From JAALLB01 sp017643495 (GTDB taxonomy: Bacteria; Pseudomonadota; Alphaproteobacteria; Rhizobiales; Rhizobiaceae), in the NCBI GenBank assembly GCA_965216105.1, contig OZ244147.1, positions 3,487,595-3,551,594 of the forward strand: DNA of 64,000 nt. Reading direction: 5' to 3'. Shown in pieces: positions 25,928-34,364 of the stretch. The translations under genes and the position numbers were made by a program. Numbering within the stretch: position 1 is the stretch's first letter; each line of letters begins with the position of its first letter. The notes below the pieces were generated by a model, which worked only from the letters and a program-made list of their open reading frames with translations, had not been told where the DNA came from and made no database searches.

Positions 25928-28456
25928 TTATAGCGAGCGCTCTATATGCTCCACACGGAAGCATTCGATGACATCGCCCTGGCGGATATCCTGATAGTTC
26001 TCAAATGCCATGCCGCATTCCTGACCGGCCGGCACTTCAGAAACTTCATCCTTGAAGCGCTTCAATGTTGAAAGCTTTCCTTCGTGTATCACGACATTGT
26101 CACGTAGCAAGCGGACACCGGAACCACGCTCCACCTTGCCTTCTGAAATCCGACAACCGGCAACCTTGCCAACTTTGGACACATTGAAGACTTCCAGAAT
26201 TTCCGCGTAGCCGAGGAAAGTTTCCCGCCTTTCCGGCGCAAGCATGCCGGACATTACAGACTTGATATCATCAACCAGGTCGTAAATGACCGAATAATAC
26301 CTGATCTCAATACCTTCAGCCTCTGCAGCATCCCGCGCCTGCTTGTTGGCACGAACGTTGAAGGCCAGAATTGGCGCATTTGATGCAGCAGCAAGCGCAA
26401 CATCGGATTCGGTAATCGCACCAACCCCGGAATGAACGACCCGGGCCTGAACCTCGTCGGTATTCATTTTCTCGAGAGCCTGCTGGATCGCCTCCGCGGA
26501 ACCCTGTACGTCAGCCTTGAGCACAACAGCAGCTTCCTGCAGGTCGTTGGACTGCAATTGCGTCATCATCTGCTCAAGTGAACCACGTGAACCTGCAGCG
26601 CGGGCAACGGCTTTTTCGCGTGAGAGACGCTGTCGATAATCCGAGATTTCACGGGCACGTGCCTCGGATTCGACAACACCAATACGGTCGCCGGCAGACG
26701 GCGTGCCGTTCAGGCCAAGAATTTCTGCAGGCATGGATGGCGGAGCCTCAGGCACCTGATCACCATGGTCGTTGACGATCGCACGGACCTTGCCCCACTC
26801 ATCACCGGCAATGACAATGTCACCAACCTTGAGTGTACCGCGATTGACAAGAACCGTTGCGACGGGACCACGTCCCTTGTCGAGTTTGGATTCAATGATC
26901 ACACCCTCACCCGGCCGGTCTGGATCAGCTTTCAAATCAAGCAGTTCCGACTGAAGGATGATTGCCTCAAGCAGTTTGTCGAGATTGGTACCCTTGGTCG
27001 CTGACACTTCAACAGTAAGGGTTTCACCCCCCATGTCTTCGACGAAGACTTCATGCTGAAGCAGCTCGGTCTTCACCTTGTTTGCATCTGCAGCAGGCTT
27101 GTCGATCTTGTTGATTGCAACAATGATCGGGACCCCTGCGGCCTTGGCGTGATTGATCGACTCAATTGTCTGGGGCATCACGCTGTCATCGGCAGCTACC
27201 ACCAGAATCGCAATATCGGTAATTTGCGCACCACGGGCACGCATTGATGTAAATGCCTCGTGACCCGGCGTATCGATAAATGAAATCAACTGGCCATCAT
27301 GTTCGACCTGATAGGCGCCAATATGCTGGGTAATGCCACCAGCTTCACCGGCAGCAACATCAGCATTGCGCAAAGCGTCCAGCAGCGAGGTCTTGCCGTG
27401 ATCGACATGTCCCATGATCGTGACAACCGGAGGACGTGACACCATCGCCTCTTCGTTGTCCGGCGCATCAAAAATGCCTTCCTCGATATCCGAGTCCGAA
27501 ACACGGCGGACCGTATGACCAAATTCCTCGGTAATCAGTTCAGCCGTATCCGCATCAATAATGTCACCGGGCTTCATCATTTGGCCCTGCTGCATCAGAT
27601 ACTTGATAACGTCGACCGAACGCTCGGACATGCGGTTGGCAAGTTCCTGGATCGTAATTGTCTCGGGAAGCTGCACTTCACGGGCAACTTTCTCACGCGG
27701 ACCGGATGATTGCTGGGCTGCGCGTTTTGCCTTTTCCTGACGACGCTTGAGTGCAGCCAGCGAAGGTCCGCGCTTGCCGCGTTCCTCATCCAGCGCATTG
27801 CTTAGCGTAAGCTTGGTCTTGCGACGGTCATCGCCACCCTTGCCGCGTGACGGTTTTGGCGGCTCTTCCGGCTTCTTGCGCTCAAACGGCTTCAATTCCT
27901 TCGGCTTCTGCTCATCGCGAGCAGCAGGCTTAACAGCGCCTTCCTCAGCCTTGGCCGCAACAGCGGATGCGTCTGCAGCTGCGATGCGGGCGGCTTCAGC
28001 CTCTTCTGCAGCCTTTTGCTTCTCGGCTTCTTCACGCTCGGCGTCTTCGCGGGCCTTTCTTTCAGCCCGCTCCTTGTCTTCCTGCTCGCGGCGACGGGCT
28101 TCTTCTTCAGCCTTTACGCGATCTTCCGCCTCACGGGATTTGGCTTCTTCCAGCGCGCGCTGGCGGGCCTCCATCTCGTTCCTTGAGAGGCTGGAAGCCA
28201 TTGAATCCGTAGCAGGGTCGGGAACCGGTGTTGCCGGAGGGCGTGGAGGCGCAGGTGTTTCCTTCCTCACCGTAGCCACAGCAGGACCATCGCCAGGTTT
28301 TGTAATCCGGCGTTTGCGCGTCTCAACCACAACCGACTTTGAACGACCGTGAGAGAAATTCTGACGTACCGTTCCCTGCGAGACACCCCCGCCACGCAAC
28401 GTCAGTTTCTTTTTCTTTTCCGGAGCGGCGTTCTTGTCGCCTTCATTTTCGCTCAT
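25928..28456 (-). CDS. infB: Translation initiation factor IF-2
   Basis: IF-2 is the GTPase that brings initiator tRNA to the 30S subunit. The 842-residue product has a KKLTLRGGG-type N-terminal motif and a charged Glu/Ala/Arg coiled coil from about 95 to 180. The IF2_N domain lies at 266-295 (TITIQELANRMSERSVDVIK). The GTPase domain has G1 GHVDHGKT (349-356), G3 DTPGH (395-399) and G4 NKID (449-452), followed by domains II-IV. It is the centre of the rimP-nusA-ylxR-infB-rbfA-truB operon. The long open frame antisense to the coiled coil is a composition artefact. Confidence 0.98.
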   Translation of the reverse strand: MSENEGDKNAAPEKKKKLTLRGGGVSQGTVRQNFSHGRSKSVVVETRKRRITKPGDGPAVATVRKETPAPPRPPATPVPDPATDSMASSLSRNEMEARQRALEEAKSREAEDRVKAEEEARRREQEDKERAERKAREDAEREEAEKQKAAEEAEAARIAAADASAVAAKAEEGAVKPAARDEQKPKELKPFERKKPEEPPKPSRGKGGDDRRKTKLTLSNALDEERGKRGPSLAALKRRQEKAKRAAQQSSGPREKVAREVQLPETITIQELANRMSERSVDVIKYLMQQGQMMKPGDIIDADTAELITEEFGHTVRRVSDSDIEEGIFDAPDNEEAMVSRPPVVTIMGHVDHGKTSLLDALRNADVAAGEAGGITQHIGAYQVEHDGQLISFIDTPGHEAFTSMRARGAQITDIAILVVAADDSVMPQTIESINHAKAAGVPIIVAINKIDKPAADANKVKTELLQHEVFVEDMGGETLTVEVSATKGTNLDKLLEAIILQSELLDLKADPDRPGEGVIIESKLDKGRGPVATVLVNRGTLKVGDIVIAGDEWGKVRAIVNDHGDQVPEAPPSMPAEILGLNGTPSAGDRIGVVESEARAREISDYRQRLSREKAVARAAGSRGSLEQMMTQLQSNDLQEAAVVLKADVQGSAEAIQQALEKMNTDEVQARVVHSGVGAITESDVALAAASNAPILAFNVRANKQARDAAEAEGIEIRYYSVIYDLVDDIKSVMSGMLAPERRETFLGYAEILEVFNVSKVGKVAGCRISEGKVERGSGVRLLRDNVVIHEGKLSTLKRFKDEVSEVPAGQECGMAFENYQDIRQGDVIECFRVEHIERSL

Positions 28457-28529
28457 GCTTTACCTTATTACTCTTTCTTGGCCGCTTTTTGGACCTTGTG
28501 CGGGATAAAATCCAGCACTTTATTGAATT

Positions 28530-29153
28530 TCATTTCGCTTTTTCAAGCACCGGGGCATCTTCGCCCCTGTATCGCCGGAGCCTTTCCAGCATGATCTGCA
28601 ACCTGTCAGCCATTCCCCCTGACAGAATTGCCAGGTGCATGACGTTAACTCCGCCGGTTGCTCCATCAAGCTCTGCACTTGCAAAGCTGCGAAACAACGG
28701 AAGGTTCAATCCGTCATGCAGTTCAAGTGTTCTCAGGGCAAAACCCATTTTTGTAACACCGTCTGCACCGGCATCGGAGGCCATCAGCAGCAAACCGGCC
28801 TCGCCGCTGCGCATGGCAGCTTCGGCCTTTGCCTGCCCGGGTACAACAACACCAGCCTTCTTAGCCAGTGAAATCACATCAAGTGCATTCCTGCACATCA
28901 GGCTCTCGACCAGATCAGGCAGGTCTTTCCCTGCCTCAACCTTCGCCTTGAAGCCTCTTGAAAAAAGCCCTTTGGCTACCGCCTGTTGCACCAATGCCTT
29001 GTCGCATGACACCCATACGCCCCGGCCAGGCAGCTTGCGTTTCAGATCAGGAACAACGCGGTTTTCCGGATCCAGAACAAACCGGACCATCAGGTCCGGG
29101 GACTGCTCCGTACGGGTAACGATGCAAGTGCGAGGGTTCATATCCCGTTTCAC
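28530..29153 (-). CDS. YlxR-type RNA-binding protein fused to an L7Ae-like domain
   Basis: The 207-residue product has an N-terminal YlxR (DUF448) domain with RTCIVTRTEQSPDLMVRFV and the GRGVWVSCD motif. A C-terminal L7Ae/L30e-like domain follows from about residue 90 (CRNALDVISLAKKAGVVVPG and GLLLMASDAGADGVTK). Alphaproteobacterial homologues have this two-domain form; some studies call YlxR a nucleoid-associated or RNA-binding regulator. Translation starts at a GTG with GGGAG five bases upstream. It lies between nusA and infB in the operon. Confidence 0.9.
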   Translation of the reverse strand: MKRDMNPRTCIVTRTEQSPDLMVRFVLDPENRVVPDLKRKLPGRGVWVSCDKALVQQAVAKGLFSRGFKAKVEAGKDLPDLVESLMCRNALDVISLAKKAGVVVPGQAKAEAAMRSGEAGLLLMASDAGADGVTKMGFALRTLELHDGLNLPLFRSFASAELDGATGGVNVMHLAILSGGMADRLQIMLERLRRYRGEDAPVLEKAK

Positions 29154-29179
29154 CGCATCTCCCTTCGTTCCGAACCACG

Positions 29180-30814
29180 CTAGAAAATACGCCCCGTACG
29201 GCGAACTTCCTCGCTCTGCTCTTCTTCTTCAACCTCTTCCGGCTCCGCATTGGCTGCCGCAAGTTCTTCTTCTGTTACCCAGCCAGCCTTGAGACGGGCG
29301 ACCATGACCATAGCCTCGGCTTCAGCACGAGAGACCTTGAAATCATCAAGCGCGCCGGGGAACCGGGTAGTCTCGCCATCCTTGCGCTCGGTCCAACCGA
29401 TCAGGTCATCTGCGGCACAACCGGCAAAGTCTTCCATTGTCTTGATATCGTCCTTGCCGAGTGCGACGAGCATCGGCATTGTGAGGCCTTCGATTTCAAG
29501 CAGGGCGTCTTCAACGCCGAGTTTCTTGCGCTCTTCATCCAGGGCAGCTTCCTGCCGCTCAAGATGTTCACGGGCACGGGCCTGAAGCTCTTCGGCTGTT
29601 TCATCATCAAAGCCTTCGATGGAAGCAATCTCCAGCATGTCCACATAGGCAACCTCCTCAACCGTGGAGAAACCTTCTGATGCAAGAAGCTGAGAAACCA
29701 TCTCGTCAACGTTCAATGCTTCCATGAACGCATTGGAGTTTGCCTCGAACTCGGACTGACGCCGCTCGCTTTCGTCCTGCTCGGTCATGATGTCAATGTC
29801 CCAACCGGTCAGTTGGGATGCAAGGCGCACATTCTGCCCACGGCGTCCAATGGCAAGGGAAAGCTGGTCATCAGGCACAACAACCTCGATACGCTCAGCA
29901 TCCTCGTCTAGAACAACCTTGGTTACCTCGGCCGGCTGCAAAGCGTTGACAATGAAACTCGCCGGTTCAGGAGACCAGGGAATGATGTCGATCTTTTCTC
30001 CCTGAAGCTCGCCAACAACCGCTTGCACACGTGAACCACGCATACCGACACATGCACCAACCGGATCGATTGAAGAGTCATTGGAAATGACCGCAATCTT
30101 GGCGCGGGATCCGGGATCGCGGGCAACCGACTTGATCTCGATTATGTTGTCATAAATCTCCGGAACTTCCATGGTGAAGAGTTTCGACATGAACTGCGGA
30201 TGGGTACGCGACAGGAAGATCTGCGGGCCGCGCTGCTCACGACGCACATCGTACAGATAGGCGCGAACGCGGTCGCCATAACGGAAGTTCTCGCGCGGAA
30301 TGGTTTCGTCACGACGAATGATCGCCTCAGCACGGCCGAGATCAACAATCACATTGCCGTATTCAACGCGCTTGACCGTACCATTGATGATTTCACCAAC
30401 CCGGTCCTTGAATTCCTCGAACTGACGCTCACGCTCGGCATCACGAACCTGCTGAACGATGACCTGCTTGGCTGATTGCGCGGCAATCCGGCCAAAATCC
30501 ATCGGCGGCAAAGGATCGGAAACGTAGTCGCCAAGCTCGATGCTCGGCTCCTTGTCCCGCGCCAACTCAAGTGAAATCTGGGTGGTGTGGTCGTCAACAT
30601 GCTCAACAACTTCAAGCAGCCGCTTGAGGTTGATATCCCCGGTTTTGGAATCGATCTGCGCATGAATGTTGGTTTCCATGCCATAGCGGGATTTTGCCGC
30701 CTTTTCGATTGCATTTGCCATTGCATCAATCACGATTTCGCGGTCGATTGACTTTTCGCGCGCAACCGCATCAGCGATCTGCAACAATTCCAGCCTGTTA
30801 GCACTGACTGCCAT
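29180..30814 (-). CDS. nusA: Transcription termination/antitermination protein NusA
   Basis: NusA binds RNA polymerase and affects pausing, termination and antitermination. The 544-residue product has the NusA N-terminal domain, an S1 domain (GEIINGTVKRVEYGNVIVDLG), two KH domains (DPVGACVGMRGSRVQAVVGEL; LAIGRRGQNVRLASQLTGWD) and two C-terminal helical repeats, with an acidic end. The ATG at 30814 follows AGGAGATAACC; the frame opening at 30853 is an extension. It follows rimP by 50 bases. Confidence 0.98.
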   Translation of the reverse strand: MAVSANRLELLQIADAVAREKSIDREIVIDAMANAIEKAAKSRYGMETNIHAQIDSKTGDINLKRLLEVVEHVDDHTTQISLELARDKEPSIELGDYVSDPLPPMDFGRIAAQSAKQVIVQQVRDAERERQFEEFKDRVGEIINGTVKRVEYGNVIVDLGRAEAIIRRDETIPRENFRYGDRVRAYLYDVRREQRGPQIFLSRTHPQFMSKLFTMEVPEIYDNIIEIKSVARDPGSRAKIAVISNDSSIDPVGACVGMRGSRVQAVVGELQGEKIDIIPWSPEPASFIVNALQPAEVTKVVLDEDAERIEVVVPDDQLSLAIGRRGQNVRLASQLTGWDIDIMTEQDESERRQSEFEANSNAFMEALNVDEMVSQLLASEGFSTVEEVAYVDMLEIASIEGFDDETAEELQARAREHLERQEAALDEERKKLGVEDALLEIEGLTMPMLVALGKDDIKTMEDFAGCAADDLIGWTERKDGETTRFPGALDDFKVSRAEAEAMVMVARLKAGWVTEEELAAANAEPEEVEEEEQSEEVRRTGRIF

Positions 30815-30864
30815 GGTTATCTCCTGATAAGTGCGGTCCGCTCCCGTCCGCAAATTGCATAAAC

Positions 30865-31452
30865 CTAATGTTTCGTTGGCTTGGGATCGTCTTCATCAGA
30901 CAATCCGTTCGCTTTTCTCAATTCCTTGTCGCGCCGCAGCGCCTCATCGACCAGTTCATCGGTCATGACGAGTTTTGCATCCTTGATCTCGCCAACCGGG
31001 ATCGTGAACTCATCATCTTCTTCCGGTTTCGGATCTTCCCGGCGAAAGGTGATATCATTGCCTTTCACGCCAATGATAAGGCCCTTGTAACGCTTGCGAC
31101 CATTGATCATCTGGCGCGTTTCAAGCTTGGCCACATGACCGGCCCAGTCAGCAAAATCGGAAAGCCGCACCAAAGGCCTGTCGATGCCGGGTGACGAAAC
31201 TTCCAGATGGTAGGCACGCTCGACCGGATCTTCCACATCCAGAACCGGCGAAATCGCCCTTGATATTTCTTCGCATCCCTCGACCGTCATGGTGCCGTCC
31301 GGACGCTCTGCCATGATCTGCAATGTCGAACCGTTCAGCGAAGTCATTTTCACCCGAACCAAACGGTAGCCGAGATCATTGATCTCCGGCTCGACGATAT
31401 CCGCGATACGGGCTTCAAGTCCGTGCTCAACAATTGCGCGTTCGTTAGCCAA
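30865..31452 (-). CDS. rimP: Ribosome maturation factor RimP
   Basis: RimP is needed for 30S assembly. The product shows the RimP signatures LVRVKMTSLNGSTLQIMAERP, VEGCEEISRAISPVLDV and YHLEVSSPGIDRPL, plus a charged C-terminal extension rich in Asp, Glu and Lys. The start is uncertain. The frame can begin at TTG 31488, which sits directly against a terminator-like U-run and has no ribosome site, or at TTG 31452, which has GAGGAA upstream and gives 195 residues; I prefer the latter. It is the first gene of the nusA-infB operon. Confidence 0.93.
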   Translation of the reverse strand: MANERAIVEHGLEARIADIVEPEINDLGYRLVRVKMTSLNGSTLQIMAERPDGTMTVEGCEEISRAISPVLDVEDPVERAYHLEVSSPGIDRPLVRLSDFADWAGHVAKLETRQMINGRKRYKGLIIGVKGNDITFRREDPKPEEDDEFTIPVGEIKDAKLVMTDELVDEALRRDKELRKANGLSDEDDPKPTKH

Positions 31453-31488
31453 TCCCTGGGTGCTTTCCTCATGGTAACATTGGGGCAA

Positions 31489-31523
31489 TAAAAAAGAGCG
31501 GGCACCTTCCGGTTTCCCACTCT
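31489..31523 (-). terminator. Attenuator-like terminator in the rimP-nusA-infB leader
   Basis: On the minus strand AGAGTGGG and CCCGCTCT (plus coordinates 31516-31523 and 31495-31502) pair with one wobble and are followed by TTTTT. No gene upstream on this strand needs terminating, so the hairpin sits in the leader of the rimP operon itself. Bases CGGGCA at the 5' end of the leader (31531-31536) can pair with TGCCCG in the 3' arm (31499-31504), giving a possible antiterminator. Confidence 0.55.
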
Positions 31524-31548
31524 AGCACATTGCCCGAGATTTGATGTT

Positions 31549-31577
31549 CATATACGCCCTTTGGACAGTATTTGCAA
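31549..31577 (-). promoter_or_regulatory. Candidate sigma70-type promoter for rimP-nusA-infB
   Basis: On the minus strand TTGCAA (31572-31577) and TATATG (31549-31554) are 17 bases apart, close to the -35 and -10 consensus. The predicted start near 31542 would produce a short leader that contains the attenuator-like hairpin. Confidence 0.45.
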
Positions 31578-31701
31578 GAGGCACCAACCAGCCTGGCAGC
31601 ACTTGCCCTGCCCCGGATTGCCCCTGGAGACACAATCAACACAGAAACCTTGCGGATCATATCATTTTCGTTCATAGGAGCGAAGTCTCGAATACATAGC
31701 C

Positions 31702-31890
31702 GTGCAGGAGAGACCGGATTATTTCGGCGCCGAAGGAGCAACCACCCCGGAAACTCTCAGGCAAAGAGGACTGGACGGCAGGAGATATCTGGAGAGAGGC
31801 AGCCGCACGGCCGGGTGCCCGCCGAAGGAGAAAGGCGGAGAAACCCTTCGCCGCAAACTCTCAGGTTCCATGACAGATGGGGAGACGCCA
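31702..31890 (+). ncRNA. Tandem glycine riboswitch
   Basis: Two glycine-aptamer copies are seen. The first has GGAGAGACCGG, GCCGAAGGAGCAACC and AAACTCTCAGGCAAA. The second has GGAGAGAGGC, GCCGAAGGAGAAA, AAACTCTCAGGTTCC and the closing GACAGATGGGGAGA. These are the conserved cores of the tandem glycine riboswitch, with the short linker between aptamers. It lies 44 bases upstream of a DadA-like oxidoreductase, so it probably turns that gene on when glycine is abundant. No terminator follows the second aptamer, which points to translational control or to a structure with the hairpin at 31884-31900. Confidence 0.95.
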
Positions 31891-31900
31891 GTGAGGCGTC
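31884..31900 (+). promoter_or_regulatory. Hairpin at the end of the glycine riboswitch (possible expression platform)
   Basis: GACGCC (31884-31889) and GGCGTC (31895-31900) form a perfect six-base stem with a five-base loop. It overlaps the 3' strand of the second aptamer's closing stem, so the two structures may exclude each other. It has no T-run. Confidence 0.4.
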
Positions 31901-31906
31901 AGTGCT

Positions 31907-31933
31907 ACTGTCAAACCGAATGGAACTGTCAAA
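31907..31933 (+). repeat. Nine-base direct repeat abutting the start codon
   Basis: ACTGTCAAA occurs at 31907-31915 and again at 31925-31933, immediately before the ATG, with nine bases between. The leader lacks a strong Shine-Dalgarno sequence (only TGGAA between the copies), so the repeats may matter for initiation control. Role unknown. Confidence 0.5.
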
Positions 31934-33175
31934 ATGCCAGAAATGAAAAACATCGCCATCGTTGGGGCCGGCATTACCGGCATTACCACTGCCTATTCTC
32001 TGCTTGAGCGGGGGTTTGAAGTCACCGTATTTGACAAGAACCGCTATGCAGCCATGGAAACCTCCTTTGCCAATGGCGGCCAGCTTTCCGCCTCCAATGC
32101 AGAGGTGTGGAACCGCTGGGCAACTGTCATCAAGGGCATAAAATGGATGTTCGAGCCGGGCGCACCCCTGCTCGTCAATCCGAAGCCGAGCTGGCACAAA
32201 TATTCCTGGATGACCGAGTTCATGGCGCACATTCCGGGCTACCGAAAGAACACGGTCGAGACCGTCCGCATGGCAATTACCGCACGCCAACACCTCATGC
32301 GGCACGCGGAAAAGGAAAATTTCGGCTTTGAGTGTGAAGAACGCGGCATACTTCATGTCTACGACAAGAAAAGCGAGTTTGAGCACGCTGGCAAGGTGAA
32401 CCGCCTTCTATCTGAAGGAGGACTTGAAAGACGTGAAGTCACGCCCCATGAAATTCGTGAAATCGAGCCTGCCCTGAAACGGGATTTTTATGCAGGCTAT
32501 TACACGCTTAGTGACTTTACCGGGGACATTCACGCCTATACACGCGGCCTCTCGAAGGCCTGCGAACGGCGGGGAGCCAAATTTCATTACGGAACAACCG
32601 TCAAATACCTGAAGAAGAAGGATAACGGCATCCTTCTCAACTGGCGTGATGATGACAATGACTTTTTTGAAGGACAGTTTGATGGCATTGTTATCTGCGC
32701 CGGTGTACGCAGCCGGGAGCTTGCCGCGCAAGTGGGTGACCGCGTTAATATCTACCCGGTCAAAGGGTATTCAATCACCGTGAACCTTGATGATGAGGCC
32801 AGCCAGCAGGCCGCGCCCTGGGTCAGCCTTCTTGACGATGAAGCGAAAATTGTTACCAGCCGCCTTGGAAAAACGAAATTCAGGCTTGCCGGTACCGCTG
32901 AATTCAACGGGTACAATCTCGACATTCGCAATGACCGGATACAGCCGCTGATCAAATGGTGCGAGAAACTGTTTCCGGAAGTCTCCACCGAGTATTCGGT
33001 ACCCTGGGCAGGTCTTCGCCCGATGATGCCGAACATGCTGCCACGGGTGGGCGGCGGAAAACACCGGGGCGTCTTTTACAACACGGGGCACGGCCATCTT
33101 GGCTGGACCCTCTCAGCAGCAACAGCTGAACTTCTTGCCGAGGAAGTTGACCGCGCCCGGGGCAGTAACGTCTGA
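31934..33175 (+). CDS. DadA-like FAD-dependent D-amino acid dehydrogenase / glycine oxidase
   Basis: The 413-residue flavoprotein belongs to the DAO family, which includes D-amino acid dehydrogenase small subunit and glycine oxidase. It has an N-terminal FAD motif VGAGITGITTAYSLLERG (residues 10-27), the ANGGQLSASNAEVW segment typical of DadA, and a C-terminal GHGHLGWTLSAATAELLAEE flavin-binding phrase. There is no signal peptide. The tandem glycine riboswitch upstream implies a role in removing glycine or related amino acids by oxidative deamination. Whether it acts on glycine, D-alanine or another substrate cannot be decided from the sequence. Confidence 0.88.
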   Translation: MPEMKNIAIVGAGITGITTAYSLLERGFEVTVFDKNRYAAMETSFANGGQLSASNAEVWNRWATVIKGIKWMFEPGAPLLVNPKPSWHKYSWMTEFMAHIPGYRKNTVETVRMAITARQHLMRHAEKENFGFECEERGILHVYDKKSEFEHAGKVNRLLSEGGLERREVTPHEIREIEPALKRDFYAGYYTLSDFTGDIHAYTRGLSKACERRGAKFHYGTTVKYLKKKDNGILLNWRDDDNDFFEGQFDGIVICAGVRSRELAAQVGDRVNIYPVKGYSITVNLDDEASQQAAPWVSLLDDEAKIVTSRLGKTKFRLAGTAEFNGYNLDIRNDRIQPLIKWCEKLFPEVSTEYSVPWAGLRPMMPNMLPRVGGGKHRGVFYNTGHGHLGWTLSAATAELLAEEVDRARGSNV

Positions 33176-33211
33176 TTTCAGGCAGCCAATGCCACACCAT
33201 TGCAAACGGCG

Positions 33212-33232
33212 GGGCAGCGGAAAAGGCTGCCC
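33212..33232. terminator. Hairpin between convergent genes
   Basis: GGGCAGC (33212-33218) and GCTGCCC (33226-33232) form a perfect seven-base stem with a seven-base loop. It lies between the DadA-like gene and the YCII gene, which converge. There is no T-run, so termination activity is uncertain. Confidence 0.4.
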
Positions 33233-33245
33233 GATGCCGACAACA

Positions 33246-33536
33246 CTATGCGGCCACCAGAAAGCCAAGCTCAGGCATGGCTTTTTTTGGGTCAATCTCC
33301 GAAGTCTCGGCAATCACTATCCCTTCCACCACGAACGGGTCAGACATGATTCGGGCTTCATAACTATCCCGGTCTTCGCCGTGGGCAAGAATAGCCCCGC
33401 CTGCACCTGGCTCAAGTGAACCCACGCACAGAAACACGCCGTCAGAAAACCCTTTCGCAATCCACTCATTGTGAGCAGCCATGTACCGGGGGGCAGCCGC
33501 ACGGTTGTCGGAAAACTTGAGAAACGTGATGAACAT
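33246..33536 (-). CDS. YCII-related domain protein
   Basis: A 96-residue protein of the YCII (YciI-like) fold, a small ferredoxin-like domain with a conserved His-Asp pair thought to be catalytic. Seen here are the phrase HNEWIAKGFSDGVFLCVGSLEP, the GGAILAHGEDRDSYEARIMSDPFV segment with central His and Asp, and the ending ETSEIDPKKAMPELG. It follows the TetR gene by ten bases, so it is likely part of a small regulated unit and the probable target of the TetR repressor. Confidence 0.85.
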   Translation of the reverse strand: MFITFLKFSDNRAAAPRYMAAHNEWIAKGFSDGVFLCVGSLEPGAGGAILAHGEDRDSYEARIMSDPFVVEGIVIAETSEIDPKKAMPELGFLVAA

Positions 33537-33546
33537 TGAAAACTCC

Positions 33547-34122
33547 TTATGCAGTTGACGGGATATCCGGATGTTCTTTCAGCCAGGCCCGGATGCTTGA
33601 AATTTCTTCACGGATAAATGCCTCATCCCCAAAAGCCGTGGCCATCATGGCCACCCCCTGGGACCAGGCCAGTATGTGCATGGCAAGCGGCAGGGCAGCA
33701 TCGCGAGCACCCAAAGCCCGGAACTGATCCTCCAGCCAGTCCCGAAACAGGCCAAAAATTTCCAACGCCTGAGCCCGGGCCGCATGTTCAAGCTTTGAAA
33801 GCTCGGCACAAAGCGTGCCCACGGGGCAGCCAAAGGCCATGATTTTTGTACGGTTTGTCATGAGGATATTGGCGAAACACAAAATACGGTCGAACGGATC
33901 CTTATTTGTTGTTTCCCATTCATCGAGCATGGCGCGGGTTCGCTCCTTGCGCAGGTCAATGACCGCACAAAGCAGATCGTCCTTGCTTTTGAAGTGATGA
34001 TAGAAATTTCCCCGCGATATTCCGACCGTAGCCGCAATGTCCGCAAAAGAAGTGGCCTCAAAGCCCGTTTCATAAAACAGGGTATCGGCACTTTCTACAA
34101 TTCGTTCCCGAGTAGCGGTCAC
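33547..34122 (-). CDS. TetR/AcrR family transcriptional regulator
   Basis: A 191-residue repressor with an N-terminal TetR helix-turn-helix (RERIVESADTLFYETGFEAT then FADIAATVGISRGNFYHHF, residues 5-44) and a C-terminal ligand domain of the TetR_C type with CPVGTLCAELSK. The closest style is the YxaF/LmrA or 'CPVGTL' group, often regulating oxidoreductases. Translation starts at GTG 34122, with GGAG eight bases upstream. A perfect 40-base palindrome lies 15 bases upstream of the start and is the probable autoregulatory operator. It is cotranscribed with the YCII gene. Confidence 0.92.
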   Translation of the reverse strand: MTATRERIVESADTLFYETGFEATSFADIAATVGISRGNFYHHFKSKDDLLCAVIDLRKERTRAMLDEWETTNKDPFDRILCFANILMTNRTKIMAFGCPVGTLCAELSKLEHAARAQALEIFGLFRDWLEDQFRALGARDAALPLAMHILAWSQGVAMMATAFGDEAFIREEISSIRAWLKEHPDIPSTA

Positions 34123-34137
34123 AGGTATAACTCCATG

Positions 34138-34177
34138 GAATTGATAAATTAGGACATTTGTCCTAATTTATCAATTC
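34138..34177. promoter_or_regulatory. Perfect 18+18 base palindrome, probable TetR operator
   Basis: Arms at 34138-34155 and 34160-34177 are perfect inverted copies around a four-base centre; the core reads TTAGGACATTTGTCCTAA. It sits between the TetR gene and the EF-hand gene, close to the TetR start, as expected for an autoregulated TetR family operator. Confidence 0.8.
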
Positions 34178-34364
34178 TTTCTCCAAACAGCAAAAAGCCT
34201 CCCTGCGAGTATTCGCCGGAAGGCACATACGGATACATTTCGTGATGAAATATTGTTTGAATTCAGCGCCGGAAATTTGGCTGAAAGAGGTCGCAATTTA
34301 CTGGTCAATTCCTTCTCGTCGGCGCAGCAATTTCGCTTCCCGGCATTAACAAGGAGATAGAAAC

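Noticed and set aside
27747..28352. A 201-codon plus-strand frame opposite the IF-2 coiled coil
   Set aside because: Ala/Ser/Arg repeats mirror the Glu/Ala/Arg codons of infB; it is a composition shadow.
28339..29292. A 317-codon open frame on the plus strand opposite ylxR and the start of infB
   Set aside because: It is antisense to two well-conserved genes, has Ser/Pro/Arg-rich shadow composition and no family motif or ribosome site.
31490..31700. An initiator tRNA gene in front of rimP, as in the E. coli metY-rimP-nusA operon
   Set aside because: No cloverleaf or CCA end can be drawn on either strand; the region holds a promoter, the hairpin and the riboswitch.
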